Part shown: one piece after another, positions 17,399-24,916 of the stretch | Layout: each line of letters begins with the position of its first letter | How positions within the stretch are numbered: position 1 is the stretch's first letter | NCBI GenBank assembly: GCA_031547305.1 | Contig: JAVBSC010000118.1 | Coordinates: forward strand, 1 to 34,991 | From: JAVBSC01 sp031547305 | Lineage (GTDB): Bacteria; Desulfobacterota; Desulfovibrionia; Desulfovibrionales; Desulfovibrionaceae | Length of the DNA: 34,991 bases | Direction: 5' to 3' | The notes under the pieces: model-generated | What the model saw: the letters and a program-made list of their open reading frames with translations, nothing else | The model's database searches: none | Told to the model about the DNA's origin: nothing | Position numbers and translations under genes: made by a program

Positions 17399-17415
17399 AG
17401 GGGGCGACGCCCCCT
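17399..17415. repeat. GC-rich palindrome downstream of thrC
   Basis: AGGGGGC (17399-17405), GAC, GCCCCCT (17409-17415) forms a 7-bp hairpin 7 bases past the thrC stop codon. No T run follows on either strand. Its form resembles the GGCGGGGC/GCCCCGCC element at 12252-12270. The rest of the 245-base convergent gap (17178-17398) holds only weak inverted repeats and no gene that I can support. Confidence 0.6.
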
Positions 17416-17422
17416 CGCTTCT

Positions 17423-18862
17423 TCATGCCCTGCTTTTCAATCCAAGGCAGGCGGCCACGGCCAGGGCGGTTTTTTCGGTAAAGCCGGTAGCCTGCGGGTC
17501 CGCACCCCAGGCGATGTCTTTAGGCGCATTGAGGAATTTTTTATCCGCATGGATTTCAAAGTCCGGCGGGAATGAATCATTAAAGTACATGTTCTGGAAG
17601 TCCATGAATTTAATGGCGTGGGCTGTGGAATCCAGAACCGCGAACTCGCCCTTGCCGATAATGCCGTGGGCCAGGGCCGCCTTGAGGCCGGCCAGGCATT
17701 CTCCGCCCTGAGTGCAGGCGATGTGCCCGCGCCGGTTGGCCTGGAGCATGGAATCCATGATGGACTGTTCCGTAACCCGTATAATCTGAAAAGCTTTTTC
17801 CCCGCCAATGCTCACATAGCGCTCCGCCAGCCGGCGCACCCTGGGGAAGGAGACCGGGTTGCCGATCATGGCGGCCTGCGCCGCGCTGGAGCGCACCTTG
17901 ACGGCTTCATAGTGCCGTCTGGCTTCCGGCGCTTCATAATAACGGTAGACCGGGTCAGCGTGCTCGGACTGCACCCCGAAGATTCTGGGCAGTTCTTCGA
18001 TTACCCCCAAATCGTGCAGCTTCAAAAAGCCGTTCATCACCGCGGTAACGTTGCCCGCGTTGCCGATGGGCACAAAAACGCACAACCCGCGCATATTCCA
18101 GTCCCGCCACTGAGCCACTTCGTAAGCGTAGGATTCCTGCCCCAGGATGCGCCAGCTGTTCTTGGAGTTCAGCAGAGCCACCCGGTAATTGCCGGCCAGG
18201 TATTCCACCACCTTCATGCAGTCGTCGAACACGCCGGGCACTTCCAGCACCGTGGCCCCGCTGCCCAACGGCTGGGCCAGCTGTTGCGGCGTGACCTTGC
18301 CTTTGGGCAGAATGACCGCCGACTTGATCGGACCGCCCAGATAAGCCCCGTACAAGGCGGCGGAAGCCGAAGTATCGCCAGTGGAGGCGCAGATGGTCAG
18401 TATTTCATCCCAGCCATGCTTGCGCACCAAAAAACGCAGGTAGCTGAATGCCCCGGCCATGCCGCGGTCCTTGAACGAAGCGCTGGGATTCTGGCCGTCG
18501 TTCTTAAAGGCGAACGTTGCTCCCACCTCGGCGGACAACTCAGGCGCGGCCTTGATCACCGGCGTATGCGCCTCGCCAAGGTACAAAATATCTTCTTCTT
18601 CCAAGACCGGAGCCATCAATTCGTAAAACCGAAAAATCCCCCGCAAAGCGTCCCGTTTGGCCGCCGCCCTGGCGTCGAACAATTCCCGCCACTCCCGGCC
18701 GGAACGCTTTTTCAGCTCCGCGAACTTCGTGTCCTCCAAAAGCAATACCGCCCCGCATTCCGGGCAGGTGTACAAAAGCTCGTCCACCCCGTGCCTTGCG
18801 TCGCACCCCAGGCACAAATACTCCATATGTCCGCGATACTCGGGAAATTTAAAAGGATCCAT
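17423..18862 (-). CDS. thrC: Threonine synthase
   Basis: PLP enzyme converting O-phosphohomoserine to threonine. The 479-residue protein starts with a zinc-ribbon-like segment (CLGC at 17-20, CPEC at 33-36). Next come the AHTPVIKA strand, the PLP lysine in NPSASFKDRG (Lys131), and ASTGDTSASAALYGAYLGG, which binds the cofactor phosphate. IGNAGNVTAVMNGF follows in the large domain. The start at 18862 has AAGGG about 9 bases upstream and puts the zinc ribbon at the N terminus. An in-frame extension to 18979 would run into plsY and has no family match. It begins 25 bases after plsY ends and is probably the last gene of that transcript. Confidence 0.94.
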   Translation of the reverse strand: MDPFKFPEYRGHMEYLCLGCDARHGVDELLYTCPECGAVLLLEDTKFAELKKRSGREWRELFDARAAAKRDALRGIFRFYELMAPVLEEEDILYLGEAHTPVIKAAPELSAEVGATFAFKNDGQNPSASFKDRGMAGAFSYLRFLVRKHGWDEILTICASTGDTSASAALYGAYLGGPIKSAVILPKGKVTPQQLAQPLGSGATVLEVPGVFDDCMKVVEYLAGNYRVALLNSKNSWRILGQESYAYEVAQWRDWNMRGLCVFVPIGNAGNVTAVMNGFLKLHDLGVIEELPRIFGVQSEHADPVYRYYEAPEARRHYEAVKVRSSAAQAAMIGNPVSFPRVRRLAERYVSIGGEKAFQIIRVTEQSIMDSMLQANRRGHIACTQGGECLAGLKAALAHGIIGKGEFAVLDSTAHAIKFMDFQNMYFNDSFPPDFEIHADKKFLNAPKDIAWGADPQATGFTEKTALAVAACLGLKSRA

Positions 18863-18887
18863 TTTTTGATGCCCTTCTATATTAGTT

Positions 18888-19562
18888 TTATTCTTTCTTC
18901 TCTCTGCGCCAGGGTTTTTCCTGGCCGGAGATAAGGCGCTGGATATTTTCGCGGTGTTTATAGAACACCAGACCGGCAATGATCAAGGAAAGAGGCAGGA
19001 GTTGGATTTTGCCGGCGATAAGGAGCAGTATGGGCATGAGGGTGACGAGGATGAGAGATCCCAGAGAGACGAAGCCGGAACGCCAGATGGCCGCGATGCA
19101 GATGATCCCGGCGATGAGCAGTTGCCAGAAAGCCAGAGGCAGGAATACGCCCACGGTTGTAGCCACGGCTTTGCCGCCTTTGAATCCCAGAAAGACGGAA
19201 TAAAGGTGCCCAAAAAGCGCGGCCAAGGCCACGGCGCTGTGCATGGTGGCGGAATCGCTGGTTTTAATGGCTATGAGCACAGGGAAAAAGCCTTTGCCGG
19301 CGTCGCAGAACAGGGTCAGAAAACCCCATTTGGCGCCGCAGAGCCGGGCCACGTTGGTGGACCCCACATTTTTGCTGCCCTGCTCGCGCGGGTCTATGCT
19401 GCAGAAATGTTTGGCAATGAGCAGGCCATAGGGAACGGAGCCGCAAAGGTAGGCGGCCAGAACGCCAAGCAGACCCCGGAAGCCCAGAAGCCAGAAACCG
19501 AAAATGGCCAGGAGCGCGGCAGTTACAAGGCGGCCCCGGTTTTCAAGAAGGAAAGCGGGCAT
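18888..19562 (-). CDS. plsY: Glycerol-3-phosphate acyltransferase PlsY
   Basis: Inner-membrane enzyme that moves the acyl group of acyl-phosphate to glycerol 3-phosphate, the first committed step of phospholipid synthesis. The 224-residue protein has about five to six transmembrane helices and the three family motifs: GSVPYGLL near residue 41, GSKNVGSTNVAR near residue 62, and GHLYSVFLGFKGGKAVATTVG near residue 117. The N terminus carries an extra hydrophobic stretch (VTAALLAIFGFWLLGF) before the usual first helix. The A of its ATG is also the last base of the upstream RNase stop codon (TGATG), so translation is probably coupled. thrC follows 25 bases later. Confidence 0.94.
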   Translation of the reverse strand: MPAFLLENRGRLVTAALLAIFGFWLLGFRGLLGVLAAYLCGSVPYGLLIAKHFCSIDPREQGSKNVGSTNVARLCGAKWGFLTLFCDAGKGFFPVLIAIKTSDSATMHSAVALAALFGHLYSVFLGFKGGKAVATTVGVFLPLAFWQLLIAGIICIAAIWRSGFVSLGSLILVTLMPILLLIAGKIQLLPLSLIIAGLVFYKHRENIQRLISGQEKPWRREKKE

Positions 19563-21709
19563 CAGTCCTCCAGCACTTCCTGCACCTGAATTTCATTGTA
19601 CAGGGGATTTATTTTGCCCAGGCGCACCTGGACACGCTGGCCGGGGTGGGTTTTTTCCCCAAAAATGGACCTGCGGCCGCGCACCGCCAATTGGCCGGGG
19701 CTGATCATTATAGTCACGAAATGGTCGTTTTCCTCGGTCACCACGGCCGGGTGGAGCTTCCGGTCATGGCCCCGGCCCTGTTGGTTCTGCTGCAAAAAAT
19801 ACAGCAATTTCCAGTAACGGGGGCGAAAGCGCTGCACCTGTCCGCTTGACTCCATGCGGGAGGAGATCACGGGCAGAAGCTGTTTGAGCTCTTCACGGCT
19901 GAACCTGGGCACTCCGTGGGCCAAGTGATGCAGAATCTGCGCTTCATTGAGCAAATCCGAATAGCGGCGCATTGGCGCGGTGCAGGGCGCGTACACTTCC
20001 TTGCCAAGACCGGCGTGCGGACGGGCTTCGACATCCAGTATGGCTGGAGGCAGGGCCTTGATCACTCTGGCTATGTCGTGGGGCTGAACCCAAACCCCGG
20101 CAAATTCCTTAGGCAGGCCAACGTCCTGAGTGCGGAAAATCAGGGGAACGCCCTGCTCCACTGCCCAGGCCGCCAGGCCGGAGTTGGCCAGGATCATGAT
20201 TTCGCCCACGAGAAGCTGGGTTTTCGGACAAGCCGGGGCGTCCTCCAGGCTGACTTGCAGGCCTTTTTCCAAATGGCGCAGAACAATCAGGGAATCCGGC
20301 CGCTCGGTGATCACCGCGCCGGCCTCAATGCGCTTCTTTTGCAGGAGCCTGGCCAACCCCAAAGCCATGGAAAGCATGGGCGCGCGGAGCGCGCAGGCGC
20401 CCGCTCCGGCGGCGGGTGCAAGAGCGGCTGGCGAAGCGCCCGGAGGAGCCCCAAGCGCGGCCTCGCAGTCTTCCTGCTTCAGGTTGGCGGCTACTTTAAC
20501 CCAGGCTAGGCCGGGGCGGAACTCAAGCAGCCGGGCTTCGGAGTCCAGGCGGGCGCTGACAAGCAGCGCCGGCCTGAGGATTCCCGCTTTAAGGCCAAAA
20601 AGATCCTTTCCCGCGCCATGGGGGAGCATGTGCAAATCGCCTTCCGGCAAATACAGGCTGTTGCCCCGGCGCAGGACCGCCTTATCCAGATCCGACTCAA
20701 ATGGCCAGGCCAGGCCGGGAGCGGCCAGAGCCACGCGCAGATCGTAGGAGCCGTCCGCCTGGCGGGTAAGGCTGAAGGCGTCGTCAAAATCCTCGGTGCT
20801 GGAAGGATCCAGGCTGACAAAGTCCGGGCCGGGCATGACCGGCTCCGCCTGGGCGGCCAAATCCTCCACTCGGCGGCGCAGGGTCTCCACATCAGCGGCA
20901 AAAGGCGCGTCCCAGTCCGGACCGGCCTCATAGCCTGCCCGGTCCAGCCAATAGTTGTGATGCTCCGGCACCAGGCCCCAGGCCACGGCCAGGTGCAGGG
21001 GCAGATGGGGATCTTCGGGCAGAGCTTTGGTTAGAAGCTTCCAGGTGTTGCCGGCCTCGTGCCGCTCCGGGTCGGCCAGATGGGCCAGCAGAAGCTCGCG
21101 GAGAAAAGCGGCGCTCTCCTCGGAAGGCATATCCTGGGCGGTCAGCCCAGGCCGGCGCCGGCAGTGGATTTCCCAGAGGGCGCGGAAAAACCGGACCCCT
21201 GCGGCGGCCAGTTCCTCACGCCGGGCCTGTTCCTTTTGTCCGGTCTCGCGTGATTCCACCTGCTGGGCGTCAAACAGCTCGAATTCCGGCGGATTAAATT
21301 TGAAATGCGTTTTGCAGGCCAGCATGGCCTGCCCCAGGGCGGCGACGCGGTCTATGCCGGGTTCCGGCCAGAGCAGCTCGGCAAACCACTGCAGGGAGGC
21401 GCTGGCAACTTCGCCCTGGGCCAGTTCCCAGAGTTCCAGCACGTCTATTTCCGCGGCCAGCGCTTCGCGGGTGACTTTGTGGAACTCCAGCCGCTCCTGC
21501 ATGACCTGGCGGGAAGCGCCGGAGGCGTAAGCCGGCCCGGACCACGGCAGCAGCCTGGAAGCGGGCATTTTCACTTCCCGCTGGCCCACGGTAAAAAGAC
21601 GCAGTCCGCCGCTCTGCTCTTCTAAAACCCAGGCCTGAACCGGCCGGTTGCCGTGCATGAATTCCACCACGCAGCCTGGCCCGGGAAAAAGCACTCTGTC
21701 TGACCCCAT
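19562..21709 (-). CDS. RNase II/RNB family 3'-5' exoribonuclease
   Basis: A 715-residue protein with an RNB catalytic domain. LDPSSTEDFDDAFS (residues 300-313) supplies the four metal-binding aspartates (301, 307, 309, 310), in the same spacing as E. coli RNase II. TAPMRRYSDLLNEA near residue 595 supplies the catalytic arginine. The N-terminal 280 residues do not show the usual pair of cold-shock domains clearly, and may be a lineage-specific RNA-binding region. An S1-like beta-barrel is likely at the C terminus (about 660-715). It degrades single-stranded RNA in the cytosol. The ATG at 21709 has GGGGAG unusually close (1-2 bases), so the start is less certain. It is preceded by a small membrane protein gene (9 bases) and overlaps plsY by one base. 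Confidence 0.85.
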   Translation of the reverse strand: MGSDRVLFPGPGCVVEFMHGNRPVQAWVLEEQSGGLRLFTVGQREVKMPASRLLPWSGPAYASGASRQVMQERLEFHKVTREALAAEIDVLELWELAQGEVASASLQWFAELLWPEPGIDRVAALGQAMLACKTHFKFNPPEFELFDAQQVESRETGQKEQARREELAAAGVRFFRALWEIHCRRRPGLTAQDMPSEESAAFLRELLLAHLADPERHEAGNTWKLLTKALPEDPHLPLHLAVAWGLVPEHHNYWLDRAGYEAGPDWDAPFAADVETLRRRVEDLAAQAEPVMPGPDFVSLDPSSTEDFDDAFSLTRQADGSYDLRVALAAPGLAWPFESDLDKAVLRRGNSLYLPEGDLHMLPHGAGKDLFGLKAGILRPALLVSARLDSEARLLEFRPGLAWVKVAANLKQEDCEAALGAPPGASPAALAPAAGAGACALRAPMLSMALGLARLLQKKRIEAGAVITERPDSLIVLRHLEKGLQVSLEDAPACPKTQLLVGEIMILANSGLAAWAVEQGVPLIFRTQDVGLPKEFAGVWVQPHDIARVIKALPPAILDVEARPHAGLGKEVYAPCTAPMRRYSDLLNEAQILHHLAHGVPRFSREELKQLLPVISSRMESSGQVQRFRPRYWKLLYFLQQNQQGRGHDRKLHPAVVTEENDHFVTIMISPGQLAVRGRRSIFGEKTHPGQRVQVRLGKINPLYNEIQVQEVLED

Positions 21710-21718
21710 ACTCCCCGC

Positions 21719-21907
21719 TTATTTTTTACGTCCGGCTCTTTTTTTGTATATGGTCAGCCCGGCAAAAAAACCGCCAAGCATGCCTACCCCGACAGCCCTG
21801 AACAGGCTGTCGCTGAAGCCGAACAGGGCGCCGAAGGCGCCAAAGGCTCCGCCTATAAGTATGCCGCGCACAATGTAATCGGCAGAGGTACTCGGACCGG
21901 AGAGCAT
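21719..21907 (-). CDS. Small glycine-rich membrane protein
   Basis: A 62-residue hypothetical protein. It has two short hydrophobic segments (about 12-30 and 36-53) rich in Gly and small residues in a repeating pattern (GGAFGAFGALFG and GVGMLGGFFAG). Such glycine zippers pack helices tightly in membranes. It ends in a basic tail (YKKRAGRKK), which suggests a cytoplasmic C terminus. The start at 21907 is supported by AAAGGA with a 5-base spacer. It ends 9 bases before the RNase gene, so it is first in the RNase-plsY-thrC transcript. I do not recognise a family and assign no function. Confidence 0.65.
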   Translation of the reverse strand: MLSGPSTSADYIVRGILIGGAFGAFGALFGFSDSLFRAVGVGMLGGFFAGLTIYKKRAGRKK

Positions 21908-21983
21908 AAAAATCCTTTAACTGCTGTGAACCTAAAAAAAGATTCCCGGAACTTGAACAGGCACGCGGCCGGATATGATGAAC

Positions 21984-22068
21984 TTGCCGGGCAAAAAACA
22001 TTCCCGGCGCCGCTTATAGTGGCAGGGCGGGGAACGGCTGTCAACCGCCCGGCAACGCATAAGCGCGG
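21984..22068 (-). promoter_or_regulatory. Nested inverted repeats upstream of the small protein-RNase-plsY-thrC operon
   Basis: TTGCCGGGC (21984-21992) is the exact inverse of GCCCGGCAA (22047-22055). GGGCGG (22025-22030) can instead pair with CCGCCC (22045-22050). The two pairings share bases and exclude each other. On the minus strand a TTGACA box (22044-22039) with a poor -10 (ACTATA after 18 bases, or TATAAG after 20) lies inside the region. It may be the operon promoter, the rfbC terminator, or a switching leader. Confidence 0.35.
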
Positions 22069-22124
22069 CTTTTGTAATGATTTGTTCATAAAGCTCCCGC
22101 CACTGCGGCTGAAGCCGGCATTGC

Positions 22125-22673
22125 CTACTTGAACGGCGAAATGAAATCCCTGAGCCGGGGCAGATGCCTGTCCTTTTCCGACAACACCGGCTGGCTGACG
22201 GGCCAGGGTATGGCCAGATCCGGGTCGTCCCAGGCAACGCCGCCCTCGTGTTCCGGGTTGTAGTAGGCGTCCACCTTATATTGAAATTCCGTGCCTTCCT
22301 CCAAAGTAAGGTAAACATGGGCAAAGCCTCTTGGCACGTAAAAGCGCAAAAAATTGTCCGCGCTCAAGATGGCCGCTTGCCAGCGCCCGTAAGTGGGCGA
22401 GCTTTTACGCAGATCCAGGGCCACGTCGTAGACCGCGCCCCTGGTCACCCAAACCAGCTTGGATTGGGCTGCTGGCGGCGCCTGAAAATGCAGGCCGCGA
22501 AGCACGCCTTTGGCCTCGGAGCGGGCGTGGTTGTCCTGCACGAACGGACCGGCCTGCCCCAGTTCCTTTAGCCAGGATTCCCGAAAGGTTTCAATAAAAA
22601 ATCCGCGGCTGTCGCGGTTGACCTTGGGCTCAAAAAGAACAAGACCAGATATTTCCATAGGAATTATGCGCAT
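22125..22673 (-). CDS. rfbC: dTDP-4-dehydrorhamnose 3,5-epimerase
   Basis: Epimerises dTDP-4-keto-6-deoxyglucose at C3 and C5 in dTDP-rhamnose synthesis. The 182-residue cupin-type protein shows the family run: DSRGFFIETFRESW near residue 21, VQDNHARSEAKGVLRGLHFQ near residue 45 with the catalytic His in GLHFQ, GAVYDVALDLRKSSPTYG near residue 80, and YVPRGFAHVYLTLEE near residue 110 with the second active-site histidine. The start at 22673 (MRIIPMEISG) was chosen because GGAGGGG lies 5 bases upstream and the family starts there. The longer frame to 22760 has no match. It is divergent from hisI, and the other rhamnose genes are not in the window. Confidence 0.94.
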   Translation of the reverse strand: MRIIPMEISGLVLFEPKVNRDSRGFFIETFRESWLKELGQAGPFVQDNHARSEAKGVLRGLHFQAPPAAQSKLVWVTRGAVYDVALDLRKSSPTYGRWQAAILSADNFLRFYVPRGFAHVYLTLEEGTEFQYKVDAYYNPEHEGGVAWDDPDLAIPWPVSQPVLSEKDRHLPRLRDFISPFK

Positions 22674-22802
22674 TTGCCCCTCCATCGCCCTGCGGCTTCC
22701 AAATACTTGCCAGCCATTGGTATTGCGGGTAATCTGGTTGGCTTGCATAAGATAAACCAAGTTATTTTTTTTAGCAAACTCGCGGCAGGAGCGGATTTAA
22801 AG

Positions 22803-23192
22803 ATGTCTTGCGATTTCGCCCCGGATTTTGATAAAGGCAACGGATTGGTGCCGGCCATAGCCCAGTGCGCGCAAAGCGGCGCGGTGCTTATGCTGGCCTA
22901 TATGAACGAGGAAGCCTGGCAAAAAACCCTGGCCACCGGCGAAGCCCATTATTACAGCCGGTCCAGAGGCAAGCTCTGGCACAAGGGCGGCACTTCCGGC
23001 CACGTGCAGTTGGTCAAAGCCATCCGGCTGGACTGCGACAACGACACAATCCTGCTCCTGGTGGAGCAGGTGGGCGGAGCGGCCTGCCATGCCGGGTTTG
23101 CTTCCTGCTTCTTCCGCGAGCTTAAAGGCGGGCGCGTGCAAGAATGCTGCGCCAAGGTGTTCGACCCTGAGGAGGTGTACAAAAATGGCTGA
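22803..23192 (+). CDS. hisI: Phosphoribosyl-AMP cyclohydrolase
   Basis: Opens the adenine ring of phosphoribosyl-AMP, the third step of histidine synthesis. The 129-residue single-domain protein (no HisE fusion) has VLMLAYMNEEAW near residue 24, YYSRSRGKLWHKGGTSGHVQ near residue 46, DCDNDTILLLVEQ near residue 75 and CHAGFASCFFRE near residue 94. These supply the metal-binding aspartates and cysteines. The usual KGETSG is KGGTSG here. The ATG at 22803 has GGAG 11 bases upstream. An upstream in-frame extension to 22674 lies over the rfbC promoter region and was rejected. It overlaps hisG by 8 bases, so the two are co-translated. Confidence 0.93.
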   Translation: MSCDFAPDFDKGNGLVPAIAQCAQSGAVLMLAYMNEEAWQKTLATGEAHYYSRSRGKLWHKGGTSGHVQLVKAIRLDCDNDTILLLVEQVGGAACHAGFASCFFRELKGGRVQECCAKVFDPEEVYKNG

Positions 23193-24063
23193 GCAGACTT
23201 TAAAAATCGGCATTCCCAAAGGCTCTCTGGAAGAAGCCACCATTGAACTCTTCGCCAAATCAGGCTGGCGCATCAACATGCGGCACCGCAATTATTTTCC
23301 GGAAATAAACGACCCGCACCTGGAAACCCGGCTCTGCCGCCCCCAGGAAATGCCCCGCTATGTCGCTGACGGCATCCTGGACATCGGCCTGACCGGCAAG
23401 GACTGGGTGCTGGAAAATGAAGCCGACGTGGAAGTGGTGGCGGATCTTATATACTCCAAGGTCAGCAAGCGCCCGGCCCGCTGGGTGCTTGCCGTGGCCG
23501 GCGATTCGGACTTCCACAAGCCGGAGGATCTGGCCGGCAAGCGCATTGCCACGGAAATAATGGGTCTGACCTCGCGCTACTTCGCCTCGCGCGATATCCC
23601 GGTCAAGGTGGAGTATTCCTGGGGGGCCACAGAGGCCAAGGTTGTGGAAGGACTGGCCGACGCCATAGTGGAGGTCACGGAAACCGGCACGACCATCCGG
23701 GCGCACGGCCTGCGCATCATTGCGGACGTGCTGGTCACCAATACCCAGCTTATCGCCAACAAGACGGCCTGGACGGACACCTGGAAGCGCCGGAAAATCG
23801 AGCAGATCAACATGCTTTTGCAGGGCGCGTTGCGCGCGGAATCCCTGGTGGGTCTAAAAATGAACGCCCCGGCCCGCAACCTGCCCCGTGTGCTGGAAAT
23901 TCTGCCCGCCCTGACCTCCCCCACCATCACAACCCTGCAAGATCACAACTGGTTCTCCCTGGAAGTTGTGGTCGGCACTGGCGTTGTCCGGGATATCATC
24001 CCGGATCTGGTGGAAGCGGGGGTGGAAGGGATTATCGAATATTCTCTAAACAAAGTAATTTAA
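23185..24063 (+). CDS. hisG: ATP phosphoribosyltransferase, long form
   Basis: First enzyme of histidine synthesis, joining ATP and PRPP, and normally feedback-inhibited by histidine. The 292-residue length marks it as the long HisG form with its own C-terminal ACT-like regulatory domain (about 215-292), so no HisZ partner is required. IGIPKGSL at the N terminus, DIGLTGKDWV near residue 72, and the PRPP-binding segment DAIVEVTETGTTIRAHGL near residue 158 are visible. The start at 23185 has GAGGAGG about 8 bases upstream, and the gene overlaps the hisI end by 8 bases. A very strong hairpin follows the stop codon. Confidence 0.95.
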   Translation: MAEQTLKIGIPKGSLEEATIELFAKSGWRINMRHRNYFPEINDPHLETRLCRPQEMPRYVADGILDIGLTGKDWVLENEADVEVVADLIYSKVSKRPARWVLAVAGDSDFHKPEDLAGKRIATEIMGLTSRYFASRDIPVKVEYSWGATEAKVVEGLADAIVEVTETGTTIRAHGLRIIADVLVTNTQLIANKTAWTDTWKRRKIEQINMLLQGALRAESLVGLKMNAPARNLPRVLEILPALTSPTITTLQDHNWFSLEVVVGTGVVRDIIPDLVEAGVEGIIEYSLNKVI

Positions 24064-24084
24064 TACCGGCAACAGATTCCAATA

Positions 24085-24126
24085 CGCGGAAAGGCCGGGG
24101 AGGCGAACCTCCCCGGCCTTTCCGCG
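24085..24126. terminator. 19-bp perfect hairpin between hisG and fliS
   Basis: CGCGGAAAGGCCGGGGAGG (24085-24103) and its exact reverse complement (24108-24126) flank a 4-base loop (CGAA; TTCG on the minus strand, a stabilising tetraloop). It lies between the convergent hisG and fliS genes, 22 bases past hisG and 19 bases past fliS. There is no T run on either side, so it is a bidirectional barrier rather than a textbook intrinsic terminator. Confidence 0.7.
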
Positions 24127-24144
24127 CGCGGCATTCGTAGCGCC

Positions 24145-24891
24145 TCAAGCCTGGGGTTGGGCGAATTTGCGATACAAATTTGCGCCCGCGCCCACGCGGC
24201 CAAAGGAGCCGAAAGCCGCTTTGCCAGAAGCCTGGGACGCGGAATCCGCAGCGGTTCCGGCAGGCGCATCCGCCTGGGGAGTATGCGCCTGCGGCGCGAC
24301 CTGAACGGCCGGAATCGCTGTTCGCGGCTCTGCCGAAGGCGCCGGAGCCAGCGGAGCGTCGGCCGCTTCCGGCGCGGCCGGCAGCCCATAAGCGTTGCGA
24401 GTGCGGGCCAGACCTGGCGCTCCGGCCGTCTGGGCGTTATGTTGCAAGCCCAGCGGGGTGCGCATGGGCATGGAGCTTTCCGCCCGTTGTTTTGAAGCCA
24501 TGTCCCGACTGAGGGCCTTTATTTCCGGCTGTTCCTGAATAGCGGCATACGCTCCGCGCAGCCCGGAAAGTATTTTGACCACATCGTCCAGGGCGGCCAG
24601 GTCCATTTTCATGCTGGCATAGGCCAGGCGGGCGCTGCACCAGAAGTAGAGCTTGTGCAGGTTATCCGCCAGATCCCCGCCTTTTTCCTGGTTCAGGCTG
24701 CCGTCCAGTTCGTTTATTATGTCCAGGGCCTTGGATATGAGTACGCCTTTGGCCGCGTAATCCTTGGCCTCCATTTTTTCTCTGGCTCTGGACAAAAAGT
24801 TCAGTGCCCCATCATAAAGCAGAACCAGCACGTCTCCGGCGGAGGTTGTGGTGACCTGAGTGCTTACATAAGCGCTTGATGCTTTTAACAT
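24145..24891 (-). CDS. fliS: Flagellar export chaperone FliS with long C-terminal tail
   Basis: Cytosolic chaperone that binds the C terminus of flagellin and keeps it unfolded and unpolymerised until export. The first 125 residues are a normal FliS four-helix domain (AYVSTQVTTTSAGDVLVLLYDGALNFL, then LDIINELDGSL and LHKLYFWCSARLAYAS segments). A further 120 residues of low-complexity Ala/Pro/Gln/Thr-rich sequence follow (AAPEAADAPLAPAPSAEP), ending in a less repetitive FGRVGAGANLYRKFAQPQA. FliS proteins are usually about 120-150 residues. The ATG at 24891 has AGGGG 5 bases upstream. It starts 25 bases after fliD ends, and both are probably read from the sigma-54-type promoter ahead of fliD. 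Confidence 0.88.
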   Translation of the reverse strand: MLKASSAYVSTQVTTTSAGDVLVLLYDGALNFLSRAREKMEAKDYAAKGVLISKALDIINELDGSLNQEKGGDLADNLHKLYFWCSARLAYASMKMDLAALDDVVKILSGLRGAYAAIQEQPEIKALSRDMASKQRAESSMPMRTPLGLQHNAQTAGAPGLARTRNAYGLPAAPEAADAPLAPAPSAEPRTAIPAVQVAPQAHTPQADAPAGTAADSASQASGKAAFGSFGRVGAGANLYRKFAQPQA

Positions 24892-24916
24892 TTATACCCC
24901 TAATTCTTATTAATCC

